The position numbers and the translations under genes were made by a program. DNA of 46,861 bases from an uncultured bacterium (GTDB taxonomy: Bacteria; Hydrothermota; Hydrothermia; UBA1063; CAJXJZ01), in NCBI GenBank assembly GCA_913055745.1, contig CAJXJZ010000011.1, positions 1 through 46,861 on the forward strand. The letters are read 5' to 3'. The notes beneath the pieces are model-generated. The model worked only from the letters and a program-made list of their open reading frames with translations, had not been told where the DNA came from and searched no databases. Positions 34,872 to 43,720 of the stretch are shown piece by piece; position 1 is the stretch's first letter, and the number at the start of each line of letters is the position of its first letter.

Positions 34872-35843
34872 ATGAAAAAATACATGACTGCCATAGTGAT
34901 GGCGCTCTTTGTATTGAGTGCCTGTAGCAAGAAAGAGTCTCCCGCAGAGCAAAGGGAAAAAGCAGAGGCCACAATAACGAATACCGTCAATACAGGAGAG
35001 AAAATACAAAATAGTTCGGCTGTACAAGCAATTCAGTCTATGCCAGAAGGCGCACCTATAGAGGCTAATTTCCCCGGAGGAATAAGCAGCAAGTCCATTT
35101 TATCAAATGTACTTGAGGGGCATGTGCCATTTTTCAAAAAGAGTGAAACTAAGTCTCCTATTGATAGCATAGAGGGTACATGGGAGTATGATGTATCTGC
35201 TGGCTGGCAACATAAAAGCAATAACCCTGCTGACGAGGTTGTTTTAATATGGCATTTTGTAAGTGATGATGGTGCAAGTCACGAAGCCGAGTTAGAATTC
35301 AAGAATTTTGGGTGGTACAATGATACACTCCTTACTAAATTTGATGTTGACGAGTATGTTGACAGTGCAAAGGTTGCAAATTACAGTTATCAATTAACCA
35401 TTCAGGACAATGTTTCAAAAGCGCTTCATTTAAGTGGCACTCTGGTTGGTATTGTGAATTTTTCCTTTGATGTGCAGGCAGCAGATGGTCATTCGCTTGA
35501 TGAAAGTGATTTTTACGGTACCATTCACATAAGTGGTACAAACCTACAAGATGGAACCTCTTATACCATTGATTTGGTCTATAACGATGATGGGTCCTGG
35601 TCATTTGATCTTGTAACAAACGATAATGGTGGAGATTGGCATGCGCATCTTGCAGTTTCTGCACCTGATGCAACAGGCGCACAGCATGTATCAGGCTATT
35701 TAAAGAACGGCGATACAGAGGTTGCAACAGTGGATGGAACTATTTCAGAAGATGGCGATTTTTCAGGCGTATATATTGTATATTCAGATGGGACAAGGGT
35801 GCCATTTTCAACATACCTTCAAGGCTGGCATACAGGGAATTAA
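34872..35843 (+). CDS. Lipoprotein of unknown function, beta-rich
   Basis: The 323-residue protein has a signal with lipobox V-L-S-A-Cys18, a low-complexity polar linker (about 20-75) and a beta-rich domain from about 95 on. Repeating units such as G-T-W-E-Y-D-V-S-A-G-W, V-D-G-T-I-S-E-D-G-D-F-S-G and D-D-G-S-W-S-F-D-L-V-T-N look like stacked strands with acidic turns. It is not recognised. It has its own promoter and terminator, so it is expressed alone and perhaps strongly. Likely surface or periplasmic. Confidence 0.75.
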   Translation: MKKYMTAIVMALFVLSACSKKESPAEQREKAEATITNTVNTGEKIQNSSAVQAIQSMPEGAPIEANFPGGISSKSILSNVLEGHVPFFKKSETKSPIDSIEGTWEYDVSAGWQHKSNNPADEVVLIWHFVSDDGASHEAELEFKNFGWYNDTLLTKFDVDEYVDSAKVANYSYQLTIQDNVSKALHLSGTLVGIVNFSFDVQAADGHSLDESDFYGTIHISGTNLQDGTSYTIDLVYNDDGSWSFDLVTNDNGGDWHAHLAVSAPDATGAQHVSGYLKNGDTEVATVDGTISEDGDFSGVYIVYSDGTRVPFSTYLQGWHTGN

Positions 35844-35868
35844 CATAACTGAATAATCTGAACTATGG

Positions 35869-35897
35869 GAGCCAGGACTTTGTCCTGGCTCTTTTAT
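35869..35897 (+). terminator. Rho-independent terminator
   Basis: A perfect 10-bp stem (35869-35878 with 35882-35891) with a three-T loop is followed by TTTTATT. It ends the lipoprotein gene. Confidence 0.9.
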
Positions 35898-35900
35898 TAT

Positions 35901-35929
35901 TTGACCGTCCCTTTGTTAGAGATTATCCT
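35901..35929 (+). promoter_or_regulatory. Promoter of the outer-membrane assembly operon
   Basis: TTGACC (35901-35906), 17 bases, TATCCT (35924-35929). It sits directly behind the terminator. A purine-rich site (AAGGGGG) precedes the ATG at 35953. Confidence 0.65.
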
Positions 35930-35952
35930 TATACAAAAGATAAGGGGGAATT

Positions 35953-36765
35953 ATGTATAAAAAAGTTTGGTTATTCTTCGCTATAGGTTTTGTTGCTCTG
36001 CAGGGTTCAATGTGCAATAATGAAGAGAACATTAAAGGCACACCCATTGAGAAGATAGATGGAATTACCATATACAAAGAAGATATAGAAGCAAATATAT
36101 CTAAAGGCGTTCAGATGACACCCGAAATGAAGGATTCTATGCTAAAAACACTGGAAAAGATGGTTGTACTTTATTTGGCTGCCCGAGATGAAGGATTTAC
36201 AAAGGATCCAGATATTATGAGGAAGGCTATATGGGCTAAAAGAATAGCGATAATAAATGATTATGTGTATAGAAAAACTGCAGGAGTGACAGTCTCTGAC
36301 GCTGAGGTAAACAAATTTATTGAAGATAGAAAAGCCTTATTTGGAAAGAATGTGAGTTTTGATGTCCTTTATGTTTACGATACAACAAAGATGAAAGAAG
36401 TTATAAAGTTGTTTAAATTCAACAGTAAAGCAAGAAAACTTCAAAATTATCAGAAATTAGGTCTTATTAGGATAGAGTCCCATGATGATAACAATCTTGG
36501 TCTTTGGGCCCTAAATTTTGGTGAGAACAATCCAATGACACAGGCACTTTTAAATGTCCCGGTGAAAGGTATATCAGAGCCGATAAATCTGGGAAATTTT
36601 TATATAGTCTATAAGAAAACATCTGAAACATCGCAGGACCTTAACGCGACGGAGATAAAAGAATATATAAGACAGTATTTAATTTCAAAGAAAAAGCAAG
36701 AGATTATTGACAAAATTTATAAAATGTATATGGGTAAATATGAACCGGAGGTAATAGAGAAATGA
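35953..36765 (+). CDS. SurA/PrsA-like periplasmic chaperone, single degenerate parvulin domain
   Basis: The 270-residue protein has a signal peptide (about 1-20) with a Cys at 21 but a poor lipobox. The helical SurA-N-like part (about 30-125) contains I-D-G-I-T-I-Y-K-E-D-I and a V-T-V-S-D-A-E-V-N-K-F-I motif. The following region (about 125-225) has the length and order of a parvulin domain but lacks clear active-site residues. It probably acts as a chaperone for outer-membrane proteins. A four-base overlap couples it to the larger SurA-like gene. Confidence 0.7.
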   Translation: MYKKVWLFFAIGFVALQGSMCNNEENIKGTPIEKIDGITIYKEDIEANISKGVQMTPEMKDSMLKTLEKMVVLYLAARDEGFTKDPDIMRKAIWAKRIAIINDYVYRKTAGVTVSDAEVNKFIEDRKALFGKNVSFDVLYVYDTTKMKEVIKLFKFNSKARKLQNYQKLGLIRIESHDDNNLGLWALNFGENNPMTQALLNVPVKGISEPINLGNFYIVYKKTSETSQDLNATEIKEYIRQYLISKKKQEIIDKIYKMYMGKYEPEVIEK

Positions 36766-38030
36766 AGAGGATACTACATATAATAAGCATATCTATATTC
36801 TTTGTAGGTGTTTTAAAGGCGCAGGTCTTGTTCCAAGATTCATGTGTCATGAGAGTAGGAAATGAGGTCATTACTTCAAAGGACATAGATGATAATCTTG
36901 AAACATACAAACTACAGTTTCCAGGTGTGCCAGAGGATTCTCTCAGAAAAGCCATACTTGATGAACTTGTAAATAGAAAGGTCATTGTCGTTGCAGCGAA
37001 AAAAGATACGAGCATAAAAGTTAGCGATGATGAGGTTGAAAATGCCCTTGATAACTGGATACAGGGATTGAAAAAGCAATATGGAGAGCAGAATTTTCAA
37101 AAGGAGTTGGAAAGAGAAGGCCTGACCTTAGCAAAACTCAAGAGTTTAAATAAAGATAAAATGAGGGAAGAACTTTTGATACAAAAGTACCTGCAAAAAT
37201 ATATATTACCTAAATTGAATATTACAGACAAGGAACTTAAAAAGTTTTATGCGCAGAATAAGGATTCATTAAATAAGCCTGCAAAATACAAGATATCTCA
37301 GATACTTATAAAATACAAGCCATCCCCCAAAGAGGATAAAGCAGTGTACGAAAAGGCTTATGCAGTATATAAAAAAATTAAAAAAGGTGAACCGTTTGAG
37401 AGTTTTATCAATCTATCTGATGATGACCTTACAAGAGACAGGGGAGGAGACCTCGGGGTAGTGAATATAAATCAATTTTCAGATTCGGTTAAAAATGCAC
37501 TATCAACTCTTAAGGCAAATGAGGTTTCTAAGCCTGTGAGGGGTGAGTTTGGTTGGCATATTTTCAAGGTTGTGGAGAAAAGGGATAGCATATATCATTT
37601 AAAGCACATTATGTTCAAGATAGTGCCATCTGAAAAAGATAAAAAGAATGCATTAGAAAGATTAAATAAGGTAAAATCTGAATTAAAAAAGGGTACACCT
37701 TTTGAAACCCTTGCTCAACTTTATTCTGATGATAACATGTCAAAAGACCTTGGTGGGGATCTTGGGTGGATATCTGAGTACGACCTCAATCAGCAAACTC
37801 GTGATACATTGAAGAAGATGAAGAAAGGGGAGATTAAAGTCATTAAATCTCCTGTTGGGTATCATATTATAAAACTTCAGGATAAAGAGGAAGCAAGAAC
37901 ATACACGTTTGATGAGGTGAAGGATAATTTGAGACAGCTTCTTCTTCAAAGGAAAGAGCAACAGGAGATACAGGCCCTTGTAGATTCTTTAAAGAAGAGG
38001 ATTTATGTAGGAAAATGTGAGGGTAGATAA
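36762..38030 (+). CDS. SurA-like peptidyl-prolyl isomerase with two parvulin domains
   Basis: The 422-residue protein has a signal peptide (1-20), a SurA N-terminal helical domain (about 25-170) starting R-V-G-N-E-V-I-T-S-K-D-I, then two parvulin domains (about 175-275 and 278-375). Each has the G-G-D-L-G motif and an F-G-W-H-I-F-K or V-G-Y-H-I-I-K end. Like SurA it should help beta-barrel proteins cross the periplasm. The neighbouring TPR lipoprotein with BamD-like build fits an outer-membrane assembly unit. It overlaps the S4 gene. Confidence 0.88.
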   Translation: MKRILHIISISIFFVGVLKAQVLFQDSCVMRVGNEVITSKDIDDNLETYKLQFPGVPEDSLRKAILDELVNRKVIVVAAKKDTSIKVSDDEVENALDNWIQGLKKQYGEQNFQKELEREGLTLAKLKSLNKDKMREELLIQKYLQKYILPKLNITDKELKKFYAQNKDSLNKPAKYKISQILIKYKPSPKEDKAVYEKAYAVYKKIKKGEPFESFINLSDDDLTRDRGGDLGVVNINQFSDSVKNALSTLKANEVSKPVRGEFGWHIFKVVEKRDSIYHLKHIMFKIVPSEKDKKNALERLNKVKSELKKGTPFETLAQLYSDDNMSKDLGGDLGWISEYDLNQQTRDTLKKMKKGEIKVIKSPVGYHIIKLQDKEEARTYTFDEVKDNLRQLLLQRKEQQEIQALVDSLKKRIYVGKCEGR

Positions 38031-38313
38031 ATACCTATCTATTTTAGGCCTTGTAAGAAGGTCCAGTTTTAAAAAAGAGGGCATACTTATAAAGGTAAAT
38101 GGAAACATAGTAAAGCCATCAAAAAATATAAAAGTAGGGGATGTTGTGGAGTTTCAATCCCCTACTTTGATGTTTAAAATAGAGGTAGTTCAACTTCCCA
38201 ACAGTAAGAGCATAAAGTCGCAAGAGAGAAAAGACTATTTTAAAATAATTCAGAAAGAGACCAGAAAGAAAGAAATAACTTCAGAGTTTATAAAATGGCT
38301 ATTAAAAGATTAG
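38017..38313 (+). CDS. Small S4-domain RNA-binding protein (Hsp15-like)
   Basis: The 98-residue protein begins with an S4 domain: M-R-V-D-K-Y-L, L-V-R-R-S-S-F, I-K-V-N-G-N-I-V-K-P-S-K-N-I-K-V-G-D-V-V-E. The tail is basic. Hsp15-type proteins rescue stalled 50S subunits carrying nascent chains. It starts with GTG inside the SurA-like gene and ends inside the TPR lipoprotein gene, so its level is tied to theirs. Confidence 0.8.
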   Translation: MRVDKYLSILGLVRRSSFKKEGILIKVNGNIVKPSKNIKVGDVVEFQSPTLMFKIEVVQLPNSKSIKSQERKDYFKIIQKETRKKEITSEFIKWLLKD

Positions 38314-39608
38314 GGATATTTGTATTCATACTTTTTATATCCTGTGCCTATTTCAATACTTTTTATAATGCAAAGACATATTTCAATGAGGCAGAGAGGA
38401 CATACAAGGAAAGGGGAAATACCTCCGAGAGTTTAAAAAAATACAGGAAAGTAATAGAAAAATGTTCCAAGGTCCTTGACAGGTATCCTAAATCAAAATA
38501 TGTGGATGATGCCCTCTATCTTATGGCCCTCTCATATATGCGCATTGGTGAAAAACAAAAGGCAAAGAGGAAGTTTGAAGAACTCTTTACATTTTATCCA
38601 CATACGAGGTATAAAAATAAAGCCCTGTTAGATTATGCCAGTTTGCTTGTTTCCCTTGGTATGTACGATAGTGCAAAGAGTGTAATAGAGCATATTAACA
38701 CCAAGAAAAAAGATGAAGTGCGTCTTGTGCTTTCAAAACTTGCTTTTAAAGAGGGGAACTATAATGCCTTAGTAAAGATGGGAAGGAATATGTTAAAGAA
38801 CAGAAATATTGATGAAAAATCTCAAGAGTTTCTTAACCTCGCTACCCTTGCTGCAATTAAGATAGACTCCCTTGATGCAGCACAGCGTTTTTTATCGTCT
38901 CTTAGAAAGATAAACCTTACTCCATCTGAGAGGTTCAGGGTCAACACCATGTATCTTGATTTTTTATTTAAGAGAAGAGAACCCGATACCGCACTTTCTG
39001 TAATCTCTTCACTTAGATACCCGCCTGAAAGCAATGAAAGCCGCATACTTTCTCTATATAAGTCAAAGTTTTTATTATTAAAGGGTGATACATCTTCTGC
39101 AAAGAGGACCCTTATGGATATTATAAAAGAAAGGCGTTCTGATAGTTTAAAGACTATTTCCACATATGAACTTGCAAAAATATTTGAGGAAGAAGGTAGC
39201 CTTTCTAAAGCAGACTCTCTTTACAAATCAATCATGTATTCTTCATACATCCCTGTGGCGAAAAAGGCAAGAGAGCGTGAGGAAGTTATGAAAGACATTA
39301 TTGCATTAAAGGATAGTACAGATTGTAGGAGTTTATCCAGAACGGCAGAACTCTATCTTTTTGACTTGCAAAGGTCAGGGTTTGCTGAGAAGAAATACGC
39401 TGAGGTTTTTAAAAGATGTGATGGTATTGAAAAACAGCGGTCATTTTATGCACTCTTGTATATCGCTCTTTCTAAAAAAGATACCACGAGTGCTTTAAAA
39501 TGGATTAGGGCATACCCATGTGATAGTATATCTGATACATTAAGGTCTTTAGTCAAGCAAGGTCTTGGTTTGAATATAAAGTGCCAGGCTTTTGATACAA
39601 CGAGATAA
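38295..39608 (+). CDS. TPR lipoprotein, BamD-like
   Basis: The 437-residue protein has lipobox F-I-S-Cys17 followed by A-Y-F-N-T-F-Y-N-A-K-x-Y-F. That start is common in TPR lipoproteins of FCB-type bacteria. TPR units follow, the clearest being Y-P-K-S-K-Y-V-D-D-A-L-Y-L-M-A-L-S-Y-M-R-I-G (about 58-79), which is BamD-like. More divergent repeats extend to about 350. It could be the lipoprotein part of the barrel assembly complex or a general scaffold. The last 56 bases overlap the convergent HD-GYP gene. Confidence 0.75.
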   Translation: MAIKRLGIFVFILFISCAYFNTFYNAKTYFNEAERTYKERGNTSESLKKYRKVIEKCSKVLDRYPKSKYVDDALYLMALSYMRIGEKQKAKRKFEELFTFYPHTRYKNKALLDYASLLVSLGMYDSAKSVIEHINTKKKDEVRLVLSKLAFKEGNYNALVKMGRNMLKNRNIDEKSQEFLNLATLAAIKIDSLDAAQRFLSSLRKINLTPSERFRVNTMYLDFLFKRREPDTALSVISSLRYPPESNESRILSLYKSKFLLLKGDTSSAKRTLMDIIKERRSDSLKTISTYELAKIFEEEGSLSKADSLYKSIMYSSYIPVAKKAREREEVMKDIIALKDSTDCRSLSRTAELYLFDLQRSGFAEKKYAEVFKRCDGIEKQRSFYALLYIALSKKDTTSALKWIRAYPCDSISDTLRSLVKQGLGLNIKCQAFDTTR

Positions 39609-40725
39609 TTTTATCATAAACCTTTATAAATGCCTCAACTACTACTGGGTCAAAGTGTTGTCCTTTTTGAGATACGATAAATTCTTTAGTCTTTTCAAGG
39701 GGCCATGGTTCTTTGTAAGGCCTTTTTGATACAAGGGCGTCAAATACATCTGCAACTGCTACCACTCTTGCCTCAATAGGAATTTCATAACCTTTCAGAC
39801 CTTCAGGATAGCCCGTACCATTATATTTTTCGTGATGATATAGGGCAATCTTATAAGCCACTTTTAAAATTGGAGTCTCTGCACCCTTTAAAATCTCTGC
39901 ACCTATCTTTGTGTGGGTTTTCATTATTTCAAATTCTTGCTTTGTGAGTCTTGCTGGTTTTAAGAGAATGCTGTCGGGTATTGCCACCTTTCCTATATCA
40001 TGCATTGGGCTTGCATAGAGTATAAGTTCTATGAAATCAGGATCATTTTTCATTGCACTTGCAATATACTTGGATACAAGTGACATTCTCCTTATATGGT
40101 CTCCTGTTTCTCTGTCTTTAAACTCAGCAACCCTTGAAAGCCTATAAATTGTATCCAATTGAGCGTTTTTCAACTCGTCAAGAAGGAGCGCATTGGATAA
40201 GGCTATTGCTGCCTGCGAAGCCATAGCCCTTGCAAGGCGAAGTTCTTCTTTTTCAAATGAACCTTCAGGTAGATTTACAATTTGAAGAACACCTATAATT
40301 TCACCTTGAGGACCTTTAAGTGGTATAGAAAGGAGTGATTTTGTTTTGTATCCCAGGTCTTTATCCATTCTTCTGTCATATTTAAAACCAAGTTCTTCCA
40401 CCCTGTCCATATCAGGGATTGCTATTATTTCACCTCTTTTTACACATGCACCTGCTATACTTGTGCCTTTAATTTCAAAACTGGATTTTTTTATCCTTTT
40501 TTTCAGTAAATCAGGTGAGACCCTTTCTTCGAGTATCCTGTTTTTGAAGACCATAAAGTGTAGGGTATTTCCCTTTTTAATATAAAGTGACCCCCCTTCT
40601 GCTCCAGTGAAATTTATTACCTCTTCAACTATCTTGTTGAGTAGTTTTCGTAAGTTTTTTTCTTGTGATAGCAATATACCTATGTTTACTAATTTTTCAA
40701 CGATATCACCCTTTTTTATATGCAC
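39553..40725 (-). CDS. GAF and HD-GYP protein, probable cyclic-di-GMP phosphodiesterase
   Basis: The 390-residue cytosolic protein has an N-terminal GAF domain (about 10-170) and an HD-GYP domain (about 190-380). The catalytic motifs are intact: H-I-R-R-M, H-D-I-G-K-V-A-I-P-D, H-H-E-K-Y-N-G-T-G-Y-P and A-V-A-D-V-F-D-A-L. It should hydrolyse cyclic di-GMP under control of a GAF ligand or partner. It starts with GTG (TAGTG with the stop of the sugar-phosphate transferase), with a G-rich site before it. It may regulate exopolysaccharide made by its neighbours. Confidence 0.9.
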   Translation of the reverse strand: MHIKKGDIVEKLVNIGILLSQEKNLRKLLNKIVEEVINFTGAEGGSLYIKKGNTLHFMVFKNRILEERVSPDLLKKRIKKSSFEIKGTSIAGACVKRGEIIAIPDMDRVEELGFKYDRRMDKDLGYKTKSLLSIPLKGPQGEIIGVLQIVNLPEGSFEKEELRLARAMASQAAIALSNALLLDELKNAQLDTIYRLSRVAEFKDRETGDHIRRMSLVSKYIASAMKNDPDFIELILYASPMHDIGKVAIPDSILLKPARLTKQEFEIMKTHTKIGAEILKGAETPILKVAYKIALYHHEKYNGTGYPEGLKGYEIPIEARVVAVADVFDALVSKRPYKEPWPLEKTKEFIVSQKGQHFDPVVVEAFIKVYDKIISLYQKPGTLYSNQDLA

Positions 40726-42113
40726 TATACGGCCCCCCTTCCTGTAAGGACCACACTTATTGTTTTAAGTATGATCTCAAAATCAAGTTCAATGGACCAG
40801 TTTAATACATAATATTCATCAAGTAGAAGCCTTGCATTAAAATCCAGTTCATTCCTTCCTGATACCTGCCATAATCCAGTGATACCTGGTAAAACAGAAT
40901 AGTAGTACTTAATTGTCTCTTTATAGTAGTTTTCAATTTCTTCCTTTGTGACAGGCCTTGGACCGACAAGGCTCATCTCTCCTTTAAGGATGTTTATAAT
41001 CTGCGGCAGTTCATCCAATGATGTTTTTCTCAAAAACTTGCCGATTTTTGTTATTCTGGGGTCATTTTTCAATTTACGGTACTGTTCCCATTCCAATCGC
41101 GCATCTTTATCTTTTTCAAGAATTTCTTTCAGTTTTTTGTCTGCATCCTGGTACATTGTCCTGAATTTATAAACCTTAAAGAGTTTCCCACCTTTACCTA
41201 CGCGGGTTTGTTTATAAAGAACAGGACCTTTTGAATCCAACTTTATACAAATTGCTATAATGGGGTATAAAGGCAGGGTAAATAGTATAAAGAAAAAGGC
41301 AAATAGTCTATCAAAGATGAATTTTACATACTTATTAAGTGGTTTAAATAGGTTATAGTTAAATTTTATGGTAACTATGCCACTTATATTCCATGTACCA
41401 ATGCCCTGAGACCGAAGTCCAAAAATATCTGTTATTGCAAGTAGTTCTATCCCTTCTGTTTCCACAAACTCCATTACTTCTCGTGCTATTTTCACACCTG
41501 GTGCTAAGATGATAATATCCAGTTTGGTATCTTTATAAATCTTTTTAAGGGTCCCAAGGTCTAAATTATCTATTTTTTTTACAATATTAAATGTGTTTGG
41601 ATGATACTTTATAGTGTTTTCAATAATGAAAATCTCTGGAGAGTCTCCCACTATGAGTATTCTATACTTCCATAGTCCAAATCTCTTAAAAAATGAGCGT
41701 ATTAACTTTCGTACTATTATAATAACAAAAGGAGAAAAAAGCCATGAGAGAAGGAATACGGACCTTGGAAATCTTGGCCTTACATCAAGCATGTAAAGAG
41801 CAATTGCAGAGAGTATGTAGGCTATTGTACTACCTTTGAATGCCCTTACAATTTCAAGTTCACTGCTTATTATATGGTCATAGAGTTCAAGGATATAGAA
41901 GATAAGTGGCCATAAAAAGAGTAAAAACATGTATTTTTTGTAAATAGATATGTCATACAAGGGTTTTAAACTGGTTATAAACTTGTAAAGGAAATGCTCT
42001 CTTAGTACATAGGCAAGGTATAATGAGAGGAGTATTGCCAAAACATCCCCCAACGCGAGCAGGGTTATTGAAACAAATCTCAAAAGTGCCTTTTTCTTGA
42101 TCGCATCTTCCAT
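40725..42113 (-). CDS. Polyprenyl-phosphate sugar-1-phosphate transferase (WbaP/WcaJ type)
   Basis: This 462-residue enzyme starts glycan synthesis by placing a sugar-1-phosphate on undecaprenyl phosphate. Four N-terminal helices (about 10-150) and a Rossmann-like domain (about 160-270) precede the membrane-bound catalytic domain (about 280-462). That domain has K-L-D-S-K-G-P-V-L-Y-K-Q-T-R-V-G, K-F-R-T-M, D-E-L-P-Q-I, L-V-G-P-R-P and G-I-T-G-L-W-Q-V-S-G-R. The frame is open 37 codons further upstream; Met at 42113 (M-E-D-A-I-K-K-K) gives the usual length. It overlaps the glycosyltransferase by 34 bases. Confidence 0.9.
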   Translation of the reverse strand: MEDAIKKKALLRFVSITLLALGDVLAILLSLYLAYVLREHFLYKFITSLKPLYDISIYKKYMFLLFLWPLIFYILELYDHIISSELEIVRAFKGSTIAYILSAIALYMLDVRPRFPRSVFLLSWLFSPFVIIIVRKLIRSFFKRFGLWKYRILIVGDSPEIFIIENTIKYHPNTFNIVKKIDNLDLGTLKKIYKDTKLDIIILAPGVKIAREVMEFVETEGIELLAITDIFGLRSQGIGTWNISGIVTIKFNYNLFKPLNKYVKFIFDRLFAFFFILFTLPLYPIIAICIKLDSKGPVLYKQTRVGKGGKLFKVYKFRTMYQDADKKLKEILEKDKDARLEWEQYRKLKNDPRITKIGKFLRKTSLDELPQIINILKGEMSLVGPRPVTKEEIENYYKETIKYYYSVLPGITGLWQVSGRNELDFNARLLLDEYYVLNWSIELDFEIILKTISVVLTGRGAV

Positions 42114-42982
42114 GATTGCTCTGGCCTCTGAATAGAGAAAAAGTCCAAAAATAGTATGAGTATAGTATAAAGTCCTAATAATAGACCAACAAATGGTCTT
42201 GATAGTTTTTTTATTTCTCTCCACTTAACAAAATACATATACACAGATTTTGCTTTAGAGTAACCGCTTTTTAGTGGGGCCCGCTTTCTTGTAGAGCCTG
42301 TATGATGTGTGATCTCTAAATATGGAATAACCATAATCTCATATCCTGAAAGTCTCAATTTACGCGATAGGTCAACATCTTCCATAAATAGAAAATAACC
42401 GGGATCAAAGCCACCTACCTTAAAGAATGCATCCTTTTTGAGAAGTACAAAGGTCCCTGTAAAGGCATCCACATAGAATGGTTTTTCTTCATTTAGTTTG
42501 TCCATATACCTGTATCGTTCACCTATTTTTTGAAATAATTTTAACTTTAATAGGGGAGAGCGTCTTCCTCCTACAATGTCGTATGCCTTTGTAAACCTTC
42601 TTGCAAGCACCTCTTTGCCCTCTGGAGTGTTGGCCATTACACTCACTGCAGCAAGTTTCTCATCACTTGTTAATTTTTTAATCATAATATCTAAGATATT
42701 CATGTTAATTATTGTGTCAGGGTTTTGAAGAAGGACAAGTGGAGTATCAACATATTTCATAGCAAGATTTATAGACCTTCCAAATCCAAGGTTTCTGCCA
42801 GGTCTAATAATCATTATCTTCTGAGTTATGTTAAATAGGTTTTCGTATCCTGAAAGACCATAATTGTCCACAACTATTATTTTTTCTACAAGTTCGCTGT
42901 GATATTGAAGGAGGCTCTTTATTGCCCTTTCTGTGAATTTAAGGCTGTTGTAGTCCACAATGATACAGGTTAATCTCTGCAC
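42080..42982 (-). CDS. GT2-family glycosyltransferase (WbbL/rhamnosyltransferase-like)
   Basis: The 300-residue protein has a GT-A fold: V-D-Y-N-S-L, V-V-D-N, N-L-G-F-G-R-S-I-N, Q-N-P-D-T (DxD-like site), G-T-F-V-L-L-K-K-D-A-F and G-G-F-D-P-G-Y-F-L-F-M-E-D-V-D-L-S. Membrane-binding hydrophobic residues lie near 255-280. It probably adds a sugar to the lipid-linked glycan begun by the next gene. It starts with GTG six bases after a -10 box and has no Shine-Dalgarno. Confidence 0.87.
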   Translation of the reverse strand: MQRLTCIIVDYNSLKFTERAIKSLLQYHSELVEKIIVVDNYGLSGYENLFNITQKIMIIRPGRNLGFGRSINLAMKYVDTPLVLLQNPDTIINMNILDIMIKKLTSDEKLAAVSVMANTPEGKEVLARRFTKAYDIVGGRRSPLLKLKLFQKIGERYRYMDKLNEEKPFYVDAFTGTFVLLKKDAFFKVGGFDPGYFLFMEDVDLSRKLRLSGYEIMVIPYLEITHHTGSTRKRAPLKSGYSKAKSVYMYFVKWREIKKLSRPFVGLLLGLYTILILFLDFFSIQRPEQSWKMRSRKRHF

Positions 42983-42988
42983 CCTTAT

Positions 42989-43017
42989 ACTTTAAAACAT
43001 TCTATGAACATGGTCAA
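42989..43017 (-). promoter_or_regulatory. Promoter giving a leaderless GT2 message
   Basis: On the minus strand TTGACC (43017-43012), 17 bases, TAAAGT (42994-42989), six bases, then the GTG start codon at 42982. Confidence 0.65.
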
Positions 43018-43030
43018 CTTTTAGTTTTTC

Positions 43031-43059
43031 TTGACATTTCTTCTCTATGTGAATATAAT
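43031..43059 (+). promoter_or_regulatory. Consensus promoter giving a leaderless SdpI-like message
   Basis: TTGACA (43031-43036), 17 bases, TATAAT (43054-43059): a perfect consensus. The ATG at 43067 lies seven bases after the -10 box, at the expected transcription start. Confidence 0.85.
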
Positions 43060-43066
43060 AATGAAT

Positions 43067-43720
43067 ATGAAAACAAAATATCCGATTTATATCGAAATAT
43101 CTATAATAATCGCCATGTTTTTACTTGCCCTGTATTTTTATCCACTAATGCCTTATAAAATGGTCACGCATTTTGACTTTTATGGCATACCGAATGGTTT
43201 TATGGGCAGATTCTGGGGCATATTCCTTTTGCCTTTTATTTCCTTACTGTTATATGTGCTTTTCAGGGCTATCTTATATATTGACCCTCTAAAAGAGAAC
43301 ATAAAGTCATTTAGAATATATTACGATGTCTTTGTTGATATCTTTCTTATTTTAATGCTTTACCTGGAACTTTCCTTAATCCTGTGGAATGTTGGGATAA
43401 AAATAAACATATTACGATTTTTAACGATTCCTATAGGGCTTTTTTACATTTATATTGGTGTGCTTTTGGGTAAGTCAAAGAGAAACTGGTTTATTGGCAT
43501 CAGAACCCCATGGACTTTAACAAGTGATTATGTATGGGATAAGACGAATAAACTCGCTGGCAAATTCTTTATCATAGATGGCATTTTTGTTATGCTGTCA
43601 TTCTTTTTTAGTAGATTATTACTAATTTTTATGTTGTACATTGTGCTATTAGGGCTCTTCATTATTGCAATCTATTCTTATGTACTTTGGGCCAAAACAA
43701 AAACAGAGGAGTTAAAGTAA
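43067..43720 (+). CDS. SdpI/DUF1648-family membrane protein
   Basis: The 217-residue protein has five to six membrane helices. It shows the family start P-L-M-P-Y-K-M-V-T-H-F-D-F-Y-G-I-P-N-G-F and the SdpI motif K-R-N-W-F-I-G-I-R-T-P-W-T-L (about 142-155) with V-W-D-K-T-N. In Bacillus, SdpI gives immunity to a killing peptide; most relatives have unknown roles. No sdpC-like toxin is nearby. The start at Met 43067 is chosen over 43061 because it fits the promoter. The stop overlaps the next start (TAATG). Confidence 0.8.
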   Translation: MKTKYPIYIEISIIIAMFLLALYFYPLMPYKMVTHFDFYGIPNGFMGRFWGIFLLPFISLLLYVLFRAILYIDPLKENIKSFRIYYDVFVDIFLILMLYLELSLILWNVGIKINILRFLTIPIGLFYIYIGVLLGKSKRNWFIGIRTPWTLTSDYVWDKTNKLAGKFFIIDGIFVMLSFFFSRLLLIFMLYIVLLGLFIIAIYSYVLWAKTKTEELK

